Of a stretch of DNA of 64,000 bases, positions 1 to 19,545 are shown piece after piece. This stretch comes from Beta vulgaris subsp. vulgaris (Eukaryota > Streptophyta > Magnoliopsida > Caryophyllales > Amaranthaceae), in contig NC_079203.1 of assembly GCF_026745355.1 (NCBI RefSeq), positions 39,776,492 through 39,840,491 of the forward strand, in the 5' to 3' direction. Numbering within the stretch: position 1 is the first letter of the stretch; every line of letters begins with the position of its first letter. The translations under genes were made by a program, and so were the position numbers. Below the pieces are notes generated by a model. The model saw only the letters and a list, made by a program, of their open reading frames with translations. It did no database searches and was not told where the DNA came from.

Positions 1-760
1 GCGAGGAAAGTGGAAAGAATGCATTAGTGACAGTCGTCTGGGTGCGAGATATAGTTATGACTTATGAGTCTTATATATTGCATAACGAATCTTATATATT
101 GCATACTGAGTCTTATATTAAACGACACAACATCTCAAATATTGGGTCTCAGAACCAAAATGTATTGGATATTGAGGTCTAACTTATTAGGCAAAGTGGT
201 ATAAATACTAGGTCTTATATACTGGCCAAAAAGACTCATATTTCGAGGTCTCGTGTTGTTCAAAATGTCTCAAATAGTAAGGTCTCAAATATTGGCCAAT
301 ATGTCCACAATTTTGAATCCACCACACCAACACACATGGTGAGACAATTACACCCAACACTCCGCTTCTTAAAAGCATGATCAAAACCATAATAAAAAGT
401 GTACATAATCTAATTCTCAATACAGACCTAGTAGAACTATATCATTCAAAACGCTAAAACCTCATCTATCTTTTCATTGAACAACCAGGTTCAAGTCAAC
501 CGCGTTAAAATCATATAAAATGAACTATCATACTAACTAGTTTAAATAATTAGCAAATTCAAAGAAAGCACGAACCGTCAATACCAAACCGACCCGAGTC
601 ATCGCCCATCGACTAGTAGTCTAGTAGACTAATCATGTCTTTGGTCTATCACACTTCAAGCCCATGGACTATCACTAAGTGCCTAAGTGGTGGTCACCAA
701 CATACTCAGTGAGCCCACCCTCAATGCTCACTCTCCAACCCCAACATCTTCACACTTGAT
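1..760. other. Intergenic / distal promoter of MSI1
   Basis: No coding region is visible. The first 320 bases are rich in short repeated motifs: a 17-18 bp direct repeat around gaatcttatatattgcat at about 66-83 and 89-106, and several copies of gtctcaaatattgg on both sides of 150 and 280. This suggests a decayed tandem repeat or element. From about 580 the composition changes to a more ordinary promoter-like sequence leading into a C/T-rich leader at 770-900. Confidence 0.5.
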
Positions 761-761
761 A

Positions 762-769
762 TTTCCCGC
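762..769 (+). promoter_or_regulatory. E2F-binding consensus upstream of MSI1
   Basis: The octamer TTTCCCGC matches the E2F consensus TTTSSCGC exactly. It lies about 570 bases before the MSI1 start codon and just upstream of the C/T-rich leader, so close to the likely transcription start. MSI1-type genes belong to the replication-linked, E2F/RBR-regulated class in plants. Function here is inferred from motif and position only. Confidence 0.55.
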
Positions 770-7505
<6,736 letters not shown>

Positions 7506-8219
7506 CTTTTGTTTCTGACGATTCAGAACAGGTTTAATTTATGGAGGATAGATATATTTAGGGCCCCTGTATTAGTATTCTGGGTGCAGGAGTTTTCGAA
7601 GTTTAACCAGTCATCGTTATTCACAGATGTCTACATGTATGAGTTGGTAAATTAAGATTGATATGTATTACCAATCTCTGAATTTGTTGGGCATATATGA
7701 TGAATGGTTGGTTGTTTCAAATTGTATTTTGTTAGTAGTTTGGTGATGTTTGAACTTAGAACCTCAAAAGTTCACAAGCGTCCTATAGGTTCTACAGTGT
7801 ATTTTGTGATCCTATTCCAATATCTTTTGTACATTATCCTATCATCATTTCATGTCTGCAGGTATTTGTGATATGTTCCCCCCCCCCCCCCCAACCCACC
7901 CCCCCCATACACCCCCACACCCACACAAAAAAAAGAGAGAAGGAATTACACTTCTAGTTGTTGCTTCTCACTTCTCAGAGTTTAGTGCTTATTTACTACT
8001 CTCATGACTACCTCCCTCAAATTCATTAGGTGCTAGTCTGCTGCTACTCAGCTTGACCATTGAAGTAGAAAAGAATGTGCAGCTTCGCTGAGCTATTTTA
8101 CAAACATCAAATTGAATTGTTGAAGTATGGCTACATCCCTTCTATATATAAGAGTTGCAACGCACCATATTGACACTTTTTTTAAGAAACTCACGTGAAG
8201 AGGAGAAAGATAGAGATAG
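7506..8219 (+). other. MSI1 3' UTR and downstream spacer
   Basis: AT-rich 3' untranslated sequence follows the stop codon. A homopolymer of 15 C lies at 7878-7892, followed by further C-rich and A-rich runs to about 7935. No coding region is recognised before the LINE fragment that starts near 8220. Confidence 0.5.
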
Positions 8220-9711
<1,492 letters not shown>

Positions 9712-9830
9712 GAAAAATTGATGGTAGGAGTCTCAACTATCGCTGAACATTTTTTAAAAGTCCCAACTATCAATTATTTAATAAAGGACCCAACTTTAGT
9801 GGGTATTGTTTTTAGTTGAACCCAGTTTAC
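9712..9830 (+). repeat. Left terminal inverted repeat of the long-TIR element
   Basis: About 120 bases pairing with the reverse complement of 15838-15957, imperfect, with roughly four bases in five matching by eye. Confidence 0.7.
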
Positions 9831-10034
9831 TTTTAACCGGTTGAGTAAGTTAAAATTTCAATAATGGACCTAACTCCCTCTTACAAGCCTAATTTTTGAA
9901 AACAACACTAAACTTCACCATCTCTTAGTCCAATCGTTGCTCTCTCTTTTATTTTTCCCTTCCAATTTTGATTTTTTGGTATATAAATTTCAATTTTACT
10001 GCTGAACTTATTCTTTGAAATTCAAATCCCTTTA

Positions 10035-10046
10035 TTGATCCTCAAT
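10035..10046. repeat. LINE target-site duplication, 3' side
   Basis: ttgatcctcaat, identical to 15232-15243 and adjacent to the poly(A) tail of the minus-strand LINE. Confidence 0.85.
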
Positions 10047-10305
10047 TTTTTTTGTTTTTTTTTTGACAAATGGTAATAAAGAGGCAGAAACAAAGCTACT
10101 TCTTCCTAGCTTCGGCAGCTAGATAGTGGGCTTTTGAGACTCCCTCTCTTTGGACTTTAATACATGAAAAGAATTCTAAAGAGTTACTGAGGAGGATTAT
10201 CTGATCAACAATATTCCTTATGGCTGGGTCTGCTTTCCCCGGATCTTTCAGAGCAGAAATGATTTCATGGCTATCCGTTTTGATGAAAATGGCTTTAGAA
10301 TCCGA

Positions 10306-13300
10306 TTACAAGCTATTAATACAGCGTAGTATGGCCAGTGCCTCCGCCTGAATCGGTTTTGTAGCAAGAACAGAGATTGCCTCCCAACTATTTGGTTGAC
10401 CTTCATTTATCCAGGTCACCGCCGCCTTCCGATTGTCCTTTCCTTTGCTTTTTTTCCAAGCTCCATCAACTTGGAAACTCTCAATTGAATTACCTGTAAT
10501 CGAACCTCTTGTCCAAGCATAATTAATATCTGCCTTGGTTTTTTGCTGAATCCTGTTTTCCAAACATGTAGATCTCCAAGTCCTGGCTTGTTGCTGAATC
10601 CTTGTTGTCTTAGCTTGAATTCTTCGAAAATTACTATGATTCTCCTTGGGTTTGGACTCAAAAGTTTGAAGATTATTTCGTTTCTATGCAACCAAATTGC
10701 CCACAAGGTGATAATGAAAGATTCTACGTTATCCTCCTTATTCTCATCCTGAAGCTCCGCATCTTTTTTACGTATTATTTTGATGAAGTTCATGATCCAA
10801 TCGCCTATTTTTATATGAGCACCCGTTAGAGGTTTGATGCCCATTGTCACCATCCATATTCTTGGAGAATTGACAATCTCGAAAGAGATGCTCCAACGAT
10901 TCTGGTTCAGATTGACAGAATTTACATTCCTCATCCACCTGAATTTTTCTTTTTCTTAAGTTTAGAGAGGTTGGGATTGCTCGGTTGATAACTCTCCAGA
11001 TGAAAATTTTCCATTTTGGGCAAATGTTGAGCTGCCATAGGCTCTTCCAAAAATCATCTTTGCTGGTTGTTACTGGATTTGTCAAAGCTTGGAGCTCTTT
11101 ATAACCTGATCTAACTGAGTAATACCCTTTCTTATTCTCCCCCTAGTAATAAGAGTCTTCGCTCTCTTTGCGTTTGAGGGAGAGTGTAGGCTAGAATTTC
11201 TTTTGCAGTTTTCCTTTTGAAGGTATTCCAGATGGTATGTGCATTCCAATGGTTATGATATCAGACACTTTAGAAATTGTGTTTGGCGCTTGATTCTTTA
11301 GGTCCGTCTCACTGTTATTCATGCTTCCGACCCATTTATCATTGAATAAGTGTGTATTTTTCCCATTTCCTATGCTTTTCCTGAATCCTTGTATAACATA
11401 TGAGGTAGCTTTGCAAAGGCTTCTGAATGCGAGCGAAGAGTTAATTGAGATTTTGTTGGCTATACCCGCAGATAGGGGATCCATATTGTATTTGGCTAGG
11501 TATACTTTCTTGATTAGGGAAGAATTTGAGTTATATATTCTCCAGGCTTGGCTGACAAGCAGAGCTTTGTTCATACTTAGAGTGTTTCTGAGCCCCAGCC
11601 CCCCCATCTTTTTTGTGTTTCTCTAACAAGCTTCTCTTCCGCCAATATATAGGCTTTCTATCAATGGAGGACGTCCACCAGAATTTTAAGAGGGTTGAGT
11701 CAATCTGCTTGGAAGTTTTTGAGGGGAGGAGGTATATGGAAAGAATGTGGGAAGCCATCGAGTATAAAACAGTGTTGATAAGAATGAGTCTAGCAGCTGG
11801 GGACAGGTGGATAAACTTCCAGGAATGAATTTTTTCTTGTATATTGGTAACTATTGGCTGGAAAACCGTTGTATTTCTCCCATCTACTTGGATTGGACAA
11901 CCAAGGTACTTCCTAATCGTGGAGGAACTCCTCATGCCCAGAGGTTTTCTCATCAGTGAAACAAATCTTCTAGGTGTGTTGGGGGTGAAAATGATGGTGG
12001 ATTTTTCGAAATTGATCATCTCTCCAGACTTCTCACAGAAGGAGGAAAGGATATCCTTGAGTTTCCAGCAAACACGAGGGATTGTTTTGAAGAAAAATAG
12101 GGCATCGTCAGCGAAAAATAAGTGAGAAAGAGAGGGAGCTGACCTAGCAATCTTGATACCATGAATAGTTTTCTCCTCTTGAGCCGCTATTAAGTTTGTG
12201 GAGAGAACCTCCATGCAAAGGATGAAAAGAAAAGAGGACAAAGGATCCCCCTGTCTTAATCCAATTTCGGCCTTGAAAAACTTTGTCGGTTCGCCATTAA
12301 CAAGGATTGAGAATGTAGATGTTGATAGACATTCCTGAATCCAGGTTATCCAAGTAGGAGGGAATTTCATTTTGGTTAGGACTGCAGTTACAAAATCCCA
12401 CCTGATTCTATCGTAGGCCTTGCTTATATCAATCTTCATAACACCTGCGTAAAGGGTCCCTTTCTTTCTTTTTTGATCCAATCCATGACCTCATGGGCGA
12501 TAAAACTGTTATCCACCATTTGTCTACCGGGAATGAAGGCGTTTTGGAATTCCCCTACCAAATCTCCTAAAATGAGTTTCAACCTTCCTACTAGAGTTTT
12601 GGAGATGATTTTGTAGGTGGTGTTGCACAAACTTATTAGTCTGAAGCTCCCAACTTTCTCTGGTCTTTCCATTTTGGGGATAAGAGTGATGAAGGTTTTG
12701 TTTAGTTATTTAAGGAGGTGTCCACTGTTGAGAAAGGAGAGAACGGGTTGGCAAGTGCTTTGTCCTACTTTTTCCCAGTTGAGTTGGAAGAAAATGGGGG
12801 GGATGCCATCTAGGCCCGGGGATTTGAGAGGTTTAGGGCTGAATGCAGCAGAACGGATCTCATCTTCCGTGAAAGGACGAGAGAGAATTTCTATGTGGTC
12901 AACTGATAAGCAAGGCAGGTTATCAAAGATGGGATCATTTTGATCGATGTCCTGAGCGGAGGGGTTCTTGCTGAACAGGTCTTTAAAGTAGTTGAAGAAC
13001 ACATCTCTTATTTCCCGTAGGTTATTAATCCACATTCCTTCTTGGTTTTTGATTTCCCTGATTTCATTTTTGGCTCCTCTCATTTTAACGCTCTTGTAGA
13101 AGAAAGAGGTGGTGCTATCCCCAAAGGCATCCCATTTGGATTTGGATCGTTGCTTCCAGTAATTCCATTTCAAGTCCAGATTTTCCCTGACCTTTTTTCG
13201 TGGCTTTTATACTATCTACTGCCTTATGAATATCGTCTATCGAGAGTTGGGCTTTTGCTGCTTCTTCTTGGATATCTGCCCAGTTAATCTTATGTTCTTT

Positions 13301-14182
13301 CTTTTGGGAAAGGCACCAACTCTTAGCTTCATAAAGAAAACGTCCTAGCTTCCTTTGCAGCTGGAAAGGGCCCGACCCATGAATTCTCTCGTTCCAAATT
13401 AGATTAATCTTTTCTTTGATCTTTGGCTTCTTCAAGCACCAGCTTTCTAACTTATAGGGCCTAGTTCTCTTGATAGTTGGCGGATTAGAGTTGAAGATAA
13501 TGGGGCTGTGATCTGAAAGAAGGATAGGGAGGTTTCTAAATGAAGAGTTTGGAAACTTGTCCTTCCATTTGGTGTTGCAGAAAGCTTTATCCAGTTTTTC
13601 CATTATTGTGTCTTTCCCTTCCCTGTTGTTAGTCCAAGTGAATTTTACCCCGTGGGATTGGATATCTAGTAATCCGTTTTCATGTTTCCAAGTCACAAAC
13701 CTCTTTACTCCATTCATTCAGTTATTACCTCCTAACTTATGGTACTCTTTTTCGATTTGATTGAAGTCTCTTATCAACAGCCAACTACCATCGTTATTGG
13801 TGAGAATTGCAGAAATGGAATCCCAAACTAGCTGCCTTTCATGTAGAACAGGGGAACCGTAAACAAAGCCGATATAACTTTCATAACCAGAGTTAAAAAC
13901 TATTTTACAAGCTATGAAGTTTTTAGAGGAGAAAATAACAGAAACAACCAAACTCCCAGGCCAACACAGAAACAGGCCTCCACTAGAGTTATCGAAATTA
14001 ACCCCCGTACAACCTTTAAACCCCCACCTATTGAAAATTGGTTCAAGGTCTGTAACATTACATTTGGTTTCAGTCAGAAATATAAAATCTAAAGTACTAG
14101 TAATAGTCAAATTCGAGATGAACGAGTGCAGAGGGGAGGAACTTGAACTCAATCCTCTACAGTTCCAACTGAGGATGTTCAT
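10306..14182 (-). pseudogene. LINE ORF2: endonuclease, reverse transcriptase, zf-RVT, RNase H
   Basis: It starts at MNILSWNCRGL (14182), the usual N-terminus of plant L1 ORF2. Domains in order: APE-type endonuclease (FLTETKCN near 14075, FTWTNNREG near 13640, LLSDHSPIIF near 13520); the KSKWDAFGDSTTSFFYKS linker (about 13145); reverse transcriptase (FRLISLCNTTYKIISK near 12640, KIDISKAYDRI near 12425, RQGDPLSSFLF near 12250, catalytic FADD near 12110); zf-RVT (CKFCQSEPESLEHLFRDC near 10925); and an RNase H end (DGAWKKSKG near 10465). Lesions include in-frame stops at 13718-13720 and 12706-12708, and frameshifts near 13180, 12450, 11600, 10855 and 10555. Without these it would be a full-length ORF2. 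It is a dead but recent copy. Confidence 0.9.
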
Positions 14183-14430
14183 TTGATCCCTGGAGGCTGT
14201 ATTGGGCCAGCCGCGCCATTGTCAGATGTGGAATCGATAAAGTCCTCTTGCCCTAATCCAAATATGAGAATTCCCTTTCCCTTGTTCTTTTTCTGAATTT
14301 TCTTTCTCTTGCTATCCTGGTAGTACTCCTTGAACACTTTTGTTGGTGGAGGAAGATTGAGATCTGGGAGTTTTCCAATTTCACTCGAAGAGTTTTCAGC
14401 AATACTTAGCGCTAAGAAACCACATGGTGC

Positions 14431-15231
14431 CTAGTTATGAACTCGTTCGCTATCCGCTCTCCTTCTCTTCACTGTTTTTTTTGGGAAGTATGGGTAGTAA
14501 GGATCTTCCTGAATTTTAAATTTTGTTGGAGGGTTGATGGTTTGAGGAGGATTTTTGTTCAAGTCTTCTTTCGCACCCATTGAATCACTAGAATGCTCTT
14601 CTGTAAATTCAGACAGAGCTGAGAAGAAGGTATTAAAGGAGTCTGGTGAATTTGGTGGAGGATTTGGGGTATGGATCTGGGTTAAAATCTTTGAGGGGCT
14701 GGCTTTTTGAGGAGTAAGGTATTTGGAGGCCCAAGTTGAAGCGACCTGCTCCTCCTGGGCATTTGGAAAAAGATGGGCTAGCTTTTCCTTGTGGTGGGCC
14801 TGGTTTCCTGTAATGAACTCTTTGACAACCTTGCCCAATTCATCCCACGGCTCAAAGGAGAGCTTAGTTTCTTGAGAGTTGACCAGAGAGTATTTCTCCT
14901 CGTTTGAGCCTAAGGAAGTTTGATCAGACTCTTGGGAGAGATGAGAAGAGCTGAAAATGTTGTTGAACTCAAGGTAGTTGATGGACCCAAATGGAATAAA
15001 CGGGTCATCAAAGGGATCCGACGGAATGTATAATCTGTCATTCTCACGAAGGTGGACTTTTGGAAAGTCAGAAGATAAAGGTGAAAAAATTTCGGAGTCA
15101 AAGTGGTTTGGAATATTTTTCTCGTGGTCCTGCAGGGGGTTGAAATAGAGGGCACCATTTTGAAGATTCTTTGGAGGTAGGTCAGAAGCTATTTTTGTTA
15201 TCTTCCGTGAAAAAAGGGGGTTGGAGATGGT
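14431..15231 (-). pseudogene. LINE ORF1 (gag-like), C-terminal 266 codons
   Basis: The frame is open from the LINE's 5' edge to the stop at 14431, without any upstream start, so it is the C-terminal part of ORF1. It is rich in Pro, Ser and acidic residues in the middle (HTPNPPPNSPDSFN) and ends with a basic cluster (KKTVKRRRADSER). In this class ORF1 encodes the RNA-binding nucleocapsid-like protein. The N-terminal domain and any zinc knuckle are not present in this copy. It cannot be expressed as a complete protein. Confidence 0.7.
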
Positions 15232-15243
15232 TTGATCCTCAAT
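15232..15243. repeat. LINE target-site duplication, 5' side
   Basis: ttgatcctcaat, identical to 10035-10046 and adjacent to the truncated 5' end of the LINE. Confidence 0.85.
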
Positions 15244-15837
15244 ATGTGAGACGAAAATAGTCAGTCATGATTAAATAACAAAGAAAAATCAAAAGAGGTT
15301 TTTGATACTTGAACTAAGGGGAAGAAGATAACTCGAAACCGATCAATTTTATCAACCAAAACAACACAAGATTTGATCTTTGTTTGTTTGAATAAGAGTC
15401 ATGTCGCCTACAATTGTTCATGGAATATCTAATATTGACTAACATCATTTCTTCATCTCAATTAGTTACTTTCTTCATAAAGAAATCTATCCCATTTTAT
15501 TCACCTTCCATATTAAACATAACTCCTCATCTTCAATTACGTGCACATTTATGACACCTCTGGAGTTCCCTTTGAGGCGTACTCGAGAGATCGTCCGTCC
15601 GGATCTTTCATAACCACCCATTCTGTCGAGTGTCGCCTCCTGGACCTGACATAATACCATCACATCAACCACATCTGGTTCTGCAACAAACAGCGGAAAA
15701 GAGAAATTGGGGAGAAAAACTAAAAATAATTTCAAAGAGGAAGAAAATGAGGTCTAACGCAATTTTTTATTGAATCATGTAACCTTTAGTAATGTCACAT
15801 GACCTATTAACCTAGTACAACAGGTTGTTAACCTGTC
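15244..15837. other. Interior of the long-TIR element, right part
   Basis: About 600 bases between the LINE target-site duplication and the right TIR. No domain is recognised in any frame. Confidence 0.4.
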
Positions 15838-15957
15838 AGGTCCAACTAAAATTTATACCCACTAAAGTTAGGACCTTCATTGAATAACTGATAGTTGGGA
15901 TCTTTAAAAAATGTTGGGACATAGTTGGGACCTATATCATCAATTTATTTAGGACAC
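15838..15957 (-). repeat. Right terminal inverted repeat of the long-TIR element
   Basis: Reverse-complement partner of 9712-9830; it contains cccactaaagtta and gatagttggga in mirror order to the left arm. Confidence 0.7.
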
Positions 15958-16002
15958 ACCTAAATAGCAAAATGTAGCAAATAAATTGAGATGGAGGGAG
16001 TA
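15958..16002. mobile_element. Stowaway/mariner-type terminus (right end only)
   Basis: The sequence ends gagatggagggag followed by TA at 16001-16002. Its reverse complement matches the left end of the Stowaway MITE at 25833 over roughly 45 bases (ctccctcc, caatttatttgctacatttt, tttaggtgtgt). The rest of that MITE is absent, replaced on the left by the long-TIR element. Confidence 0.65.
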
Positions 16003-16895
16003 CTCACCTCTTATATTTTTGGGGTTACCTATTTACCTACAATAATAGGTCAACCAAAACATATGTGCAAGGCACATGTTGGGATCTAATATTTTTTTCT
16101 TTTGTTAATTTTGACTTTTCCTTTTTTTTTCACTTGCTTTCTCTGTCTCCTACACCCTTATTTCTTTCACTTCTTCTCTCGTTGGCGTTAATGGTGTATC
16201 AGTGTTGTAAACCACTAATTTCTTTCTCAATCTGTTTTCCATTTTATAGTCGTTATTCAATAATTTCCAAGTTCTCTTAAAATAAAAAAAATTCTCTCTT
16301 GCACGAAAAATGCTTGACTACTTCTACCTCTGTTTTTTTTTGTTTTTTTTTTTTGGGAGTTTTTCTCTCGGTTGATATAATTATGTGATAAGGTAGATTT
16401 TTGCTTTCGTTTTTTTTTTTAAAAAATCCAATAAATTACATATACAGTGTACATGCATGAGGTAAATTGGAGGGCCAAGAAAACAGAGTTATTTGTGGAG
16501 ATGAATGGACGGTGAGGAATTTTTTTACTTAAATTTGGACATTATTGAGTGATAGCTTCAAAGTAGAACAAGAAAATTGAAAAAGAATTACTGAATTATT
16601 GAGTGATAGCTTCAGATACCATTGATGGCAGTTTGATGCCAACGAAAGAAGTGAAAGAAAGAAGCGTGGAGAAGAGAGAGAAAGTGAAAAGAGAAAAAAA
16701 GAAGTCAAAAAAAAAAAAAAAATACCTGACCCTGTCGCACATGTGGTCTGGTAACTACTGTTGTAGGTGAACAAGTAACTAGACTCAGAAATATCAATTG
16801 TGAGTAATAGTTGGGACTGCTCTAGGATAATCAGTTGTTGGGACCGATTATAAAAGATTGTCCATAATTTGGCCTGTTCGCATCAATTTTTCTCC
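16003..16895. mobile_element. Foldback (long inverted repeat) element
   Basis: The left arm (about 16003-16275) pairs with the reverse complement of the right arm (about 16540-16795). Matching phrases occur in mirrored order around tactcac, acctacaa, cacatgt, the T-rich run, ctttctttcacttct, cgttggc and ttattcaataat. The right arm continues into the same terminal sequence seen at the long-TIR element (about 16800-16895); the equivalent left terminus is missing. The spacer is about 250 bases. No coding content is recognised. A 19-bp phrase, ttattgagtgatagcttca, is directly duplicated at about 16542 and 16596 in the right arm. Confidence 0.65.
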
Positions 16896-17288
16896 TAAAT
16901 TATTTGCTACATTTGCAAAATATGCGACAAATGGTAAAAAGACAAAGCTACTAAACCTTTAACCCAATTAATTTAGCCCAAATTAATTTAGCCCAACCCA
17001 CCTAACCCCATTAACTCCCCACCCTCCTCCATTTAACCCTCCCAACTACCGCTTATAATTACCCCCCAAAACCCTAATCTCCTTGCATGCGTCATTTTCT
17101 TTCTCTCTCATTCTGACTCCCTCTCTCCTTCTAAGTCCAACTTTCCTCTCTCTTATTCTTTTTCAAACCCTCAAATCTAGGGTAGATTAATAATTTACGC
17201 CTTCCTGCGATCATTCTAAAACCAAAATTTGTGGTTTTTGAGTGAGTTTTTATTTTGAGTCCCTGTTTCTTGTTTCTGTCGGTTTTAC

Positions 17289-17609
17289 ATGGATGAGTTA
17301 ACACCAAATTCAAATAAAAGACTCTTTGATTTGCTTGATGAGTTTGATGCTGAAGCTAAAAAATCCAGGGTTTAAAAAAAAACCCTTGGATTTTGGAAAT
17401 TTTGTTGGGCTTGTGGTGCTCCTTCAAAAAAAACCACCAAATCTTGAGTTTGGTGGTGTAGAGAAGGGGAAAAACCTGAAATTTTTGAAGATCCACCTCC
17501 GGAAGGGTTCAAATCATGGCGATCTTACCTTCGGTGGTATAAAAACCATCAAGAAATGGTTTTTGAACGTCCCCTTGTTGATTTTGCGGGAGATCGGTCC
17601 ACTCCTTAA
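17289..17609 (+). pseudogene. Unrecognised 107-codon frame with two internal stops, inside the mariner element
   Basis: Starting at ATG 17289 (MDELTPNSNKRLFDLLDEF...), one frame continues to TAA 17607-17609 and is broken by two in-frame stops: TAA at about 17373 after the ...AKKSRV stretch, and TGA at about 17442. Its C-terminal part (EGEKPEIFEDPPPEGFKSW, then RSYLRWYKNHQEMVFERPL) has the composition of a real protein, with several Trp, Tyr and Arg. A pyrimidine-rich leader lies upstream at 17090-17170. I do not recognise the family. It could be a captured host gene piece or an accessory ORF of the element; equally it may be chance. Confidence 0.35.
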
Positions 17610-18111
17610 CTTTATTCTCTGTTTTTAAATTTTAGGAAGTTTTTATTGCTATGCCTTGCCTGTGGGATTACGTTTGGTTAGTTTGCATGTTTAGGGTTTC
17701 TGTTTTTTGTTGTTTTTGCCTTGATTTGTTTATAAATATGTTGTTTTGCCTTGATTTGTTTATAAATATGTTTCTGTTTTTTTTCTTGTTTCGCCATGAT
17801 TATACTTTGTTTTTTGTGTTGTTTTGTGGTTTGATTTGTGTATAAATAATTGTTTTTTGCCTCTAAGTTTATATATGTGGATGATTTCATGTTTTATGTT
17901 TTTTTTAAGGCTTGATCTGTTTTAATTACATGTAATCTGCTTTGTTCTTGTTTCGCCATGATTTTTGTATATTTTTGTGTTGTTTTAACCCTTGATTTGT
18001 GTATAAATATGATGTTTTATACCTCTAATTTGTTGTATATACACTGAGTTCATGTTTTATATTATTTTTAAGGCTTGATCTGTTTTGTATTACATGTACT
18101 CTGCCTTGTTC

Positions 18112-18535
18112 TTGTTTAGCCATGATTATTGTATGCCTTGTTCTTGTTTTAGCCATGATTATTGTATGCCTTGTTTATTTTCTGCCTTGTTCTTGTTTTA
18201 GCCATGATTATTGTATGCCTTGTTCTTGTTTTAGCCTTGTTCTTGTTTTAGCCATGATTATTATATGCCTGGTTTCTTTTCTGCCTTGTTCTTGTTTTAG
18301 CCATGACTATTGTATGCCTTGTTCTTGTTTTAGCCATGACTATTGTACGCCTTGTTCTTATTTTAGCCTTGTTCTTGTTTTAGCCATGATTATTGTATGC
18401 CTTGTTTATTTTCTGCCTTGTTCTTGTTTTAGCCATGATTATTGTATGCCTTGTTTTTGTTTTAGCATTGTTCTTGTTTTAGCCATGATTATTATATGCC
18501 TTGTTTCTTTTCTTCCTTGTTCTTGTTTTAGCCAT
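18112..18535. repeat. Higher-order minisatellite (16-17 bp subunits)
   Basis: Subunits of 17, 16 and 16 bases, all ending in gcc, alternate: ttgttcttgttttagcc, atgattattgtatgcc and ttgtttattttctgcc. The first two usually form a 33-bp dimer, and the third interrupts at intervals, so the array has a higher-order pattern of about 25 subunits. The long open frame across it (MIIVCLV...) is only a by-product of the repeat. A looser relative (gccttgatttgtttataaatatgtt, two copies) is at about 17717-17775. Confidence 0.85.
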
Positions 18536-19545
18536 GATATGTGTATTGGTGTGATCCTCTAAAATGATATGGGATGTAGCATCCAAATTATTACTCCATT
18601 TTTCATTTAATCAGTGGTAAATTGAATAGGATTGTAGTGTAACTAACTGATGAGGCATGTGTATGTTATATTTTGGTGTTATGTTGGCTGTCCAAAAGAG
18701 TTTTAATGAGAGGTGCACTATATTCCTTAATGATGAATGAGGTCTGATGATTTATACTTTGGACATGATGCCTTTTCACACCATATTACTCATATTGCCA
18801 CCAGTTATTTGTGCTCTTCTTTTCAATTTTTCCTCTATTTGAATTCATGTGTTGAGTATTATGGATGAGTGGGGACTCCCTGAGAGGAATTTTAATCATG
18901 CCTAACTTGTATTTTAAAATTGTTTAAATTCATTATCATTTTGTCTTAAATATGATTGAGAAAAAAATGAAATCTGATTGAATTTATCTTGCACCAATGT
19001 ATCTTGTGCATGTTTAATTTGATTTTCTTTTATTCTCAGTCATTTGTTTGATTCAATGATACCCTGTTTTTTTACTTAACTATATCTGAATTGTTTTTAC
19101 CTAGCTTCATAGGAACCGTATGTTTGTACTTAACTTTTTATGAACTATTTTTTTAACTTAACATTAAGTGATGCATGTTTTTTTTACGTAACTTCATATG
19201 AACTGTATTTTTTGCAACCCAAAATGTTTTCATATTATAAATGTAAAGCTTAAATACAGAATGTTTTCATGTACATATACAAAATGTTTAACCAACTTAT
19301 ATGTGGTGTATTTTACTTACAAAAAGTTATGTTCTTCTTGCACTCTAATGCCCAAAAAAACGGCCTTCAAATGCTCATTGCTTGCTGTTTGTGTTTATAT
19401 TATGCCAATATCATCATCTGAATCTGATTCCCCATAGTTTGCTTCTTGTTGTTCATCTTCAATATGTCCTTCCTCTACCCATTTTTTGCTCTCTTCTACT
19501 AGTTGTGGACTGATGACAATAGATGTTGGTAACTCACCCCTCCTC

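Larger units (their letters stand above)
10047..15231 (-). mobile_element. 5'-truncated L1-type LINE with 12-bp target-site duplication
   Basis: A 5.2-kb non-LTR retrotransposon on the minus strand, inserted in the long-TIR element. The 12-mer ttgatcctcaat occurs at 10035-10046 and again at 15232-15243, immediately outside both ends, as expected for target-primed reverse transcription. The poly(A) tail appears as a T-rich run at 10047-10064. ORF1 is already open at the 5' edge, so the copy is truncated inside ORF1. ORF2 contains endonuclease, reverse transcriptase, zf-RVT and RNase H regions with relatively few lesions, so this copy is younger than the LINE at 8220. Confidence 0.9.
9712..15957. 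mobile_element. Long-TIR DNA element (non-autonomous, LINE-loaded)
   Basis: The ends form a long imperfect inverted repeat. Positions 9712 to about 9830 match the reverse complement of about 15838-15957, sharing phrases such as caactatc, aacattttttaaa, cccaactatca and actttagtgggtat in the same order. Without the LINE inside it, the element is only about 1 kb and has no transposase, so it is non-autonomous; long TIRs suggest a Mutator-like class but no clear target-site duplication was found. The left end cuts the LINE at 9711. The right end runs into a Stowaway-type terminus at 15958. Related ends recur at about 16800-16895 and 22737-22805. Confidence 0.72.

Noticed and set aside
18112..18535. 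CRISPR-like repeat array
   Set aside because: There are no unique spacers; subunits follow one another directly and all belong to the same repeat family, within a plant transposon.
18122..18562. 146-codon open frame with repeated CLVLVLAMIIV
   Set aside because: Direct translation of the minisatellite; frame openness follows from the repeat unit.
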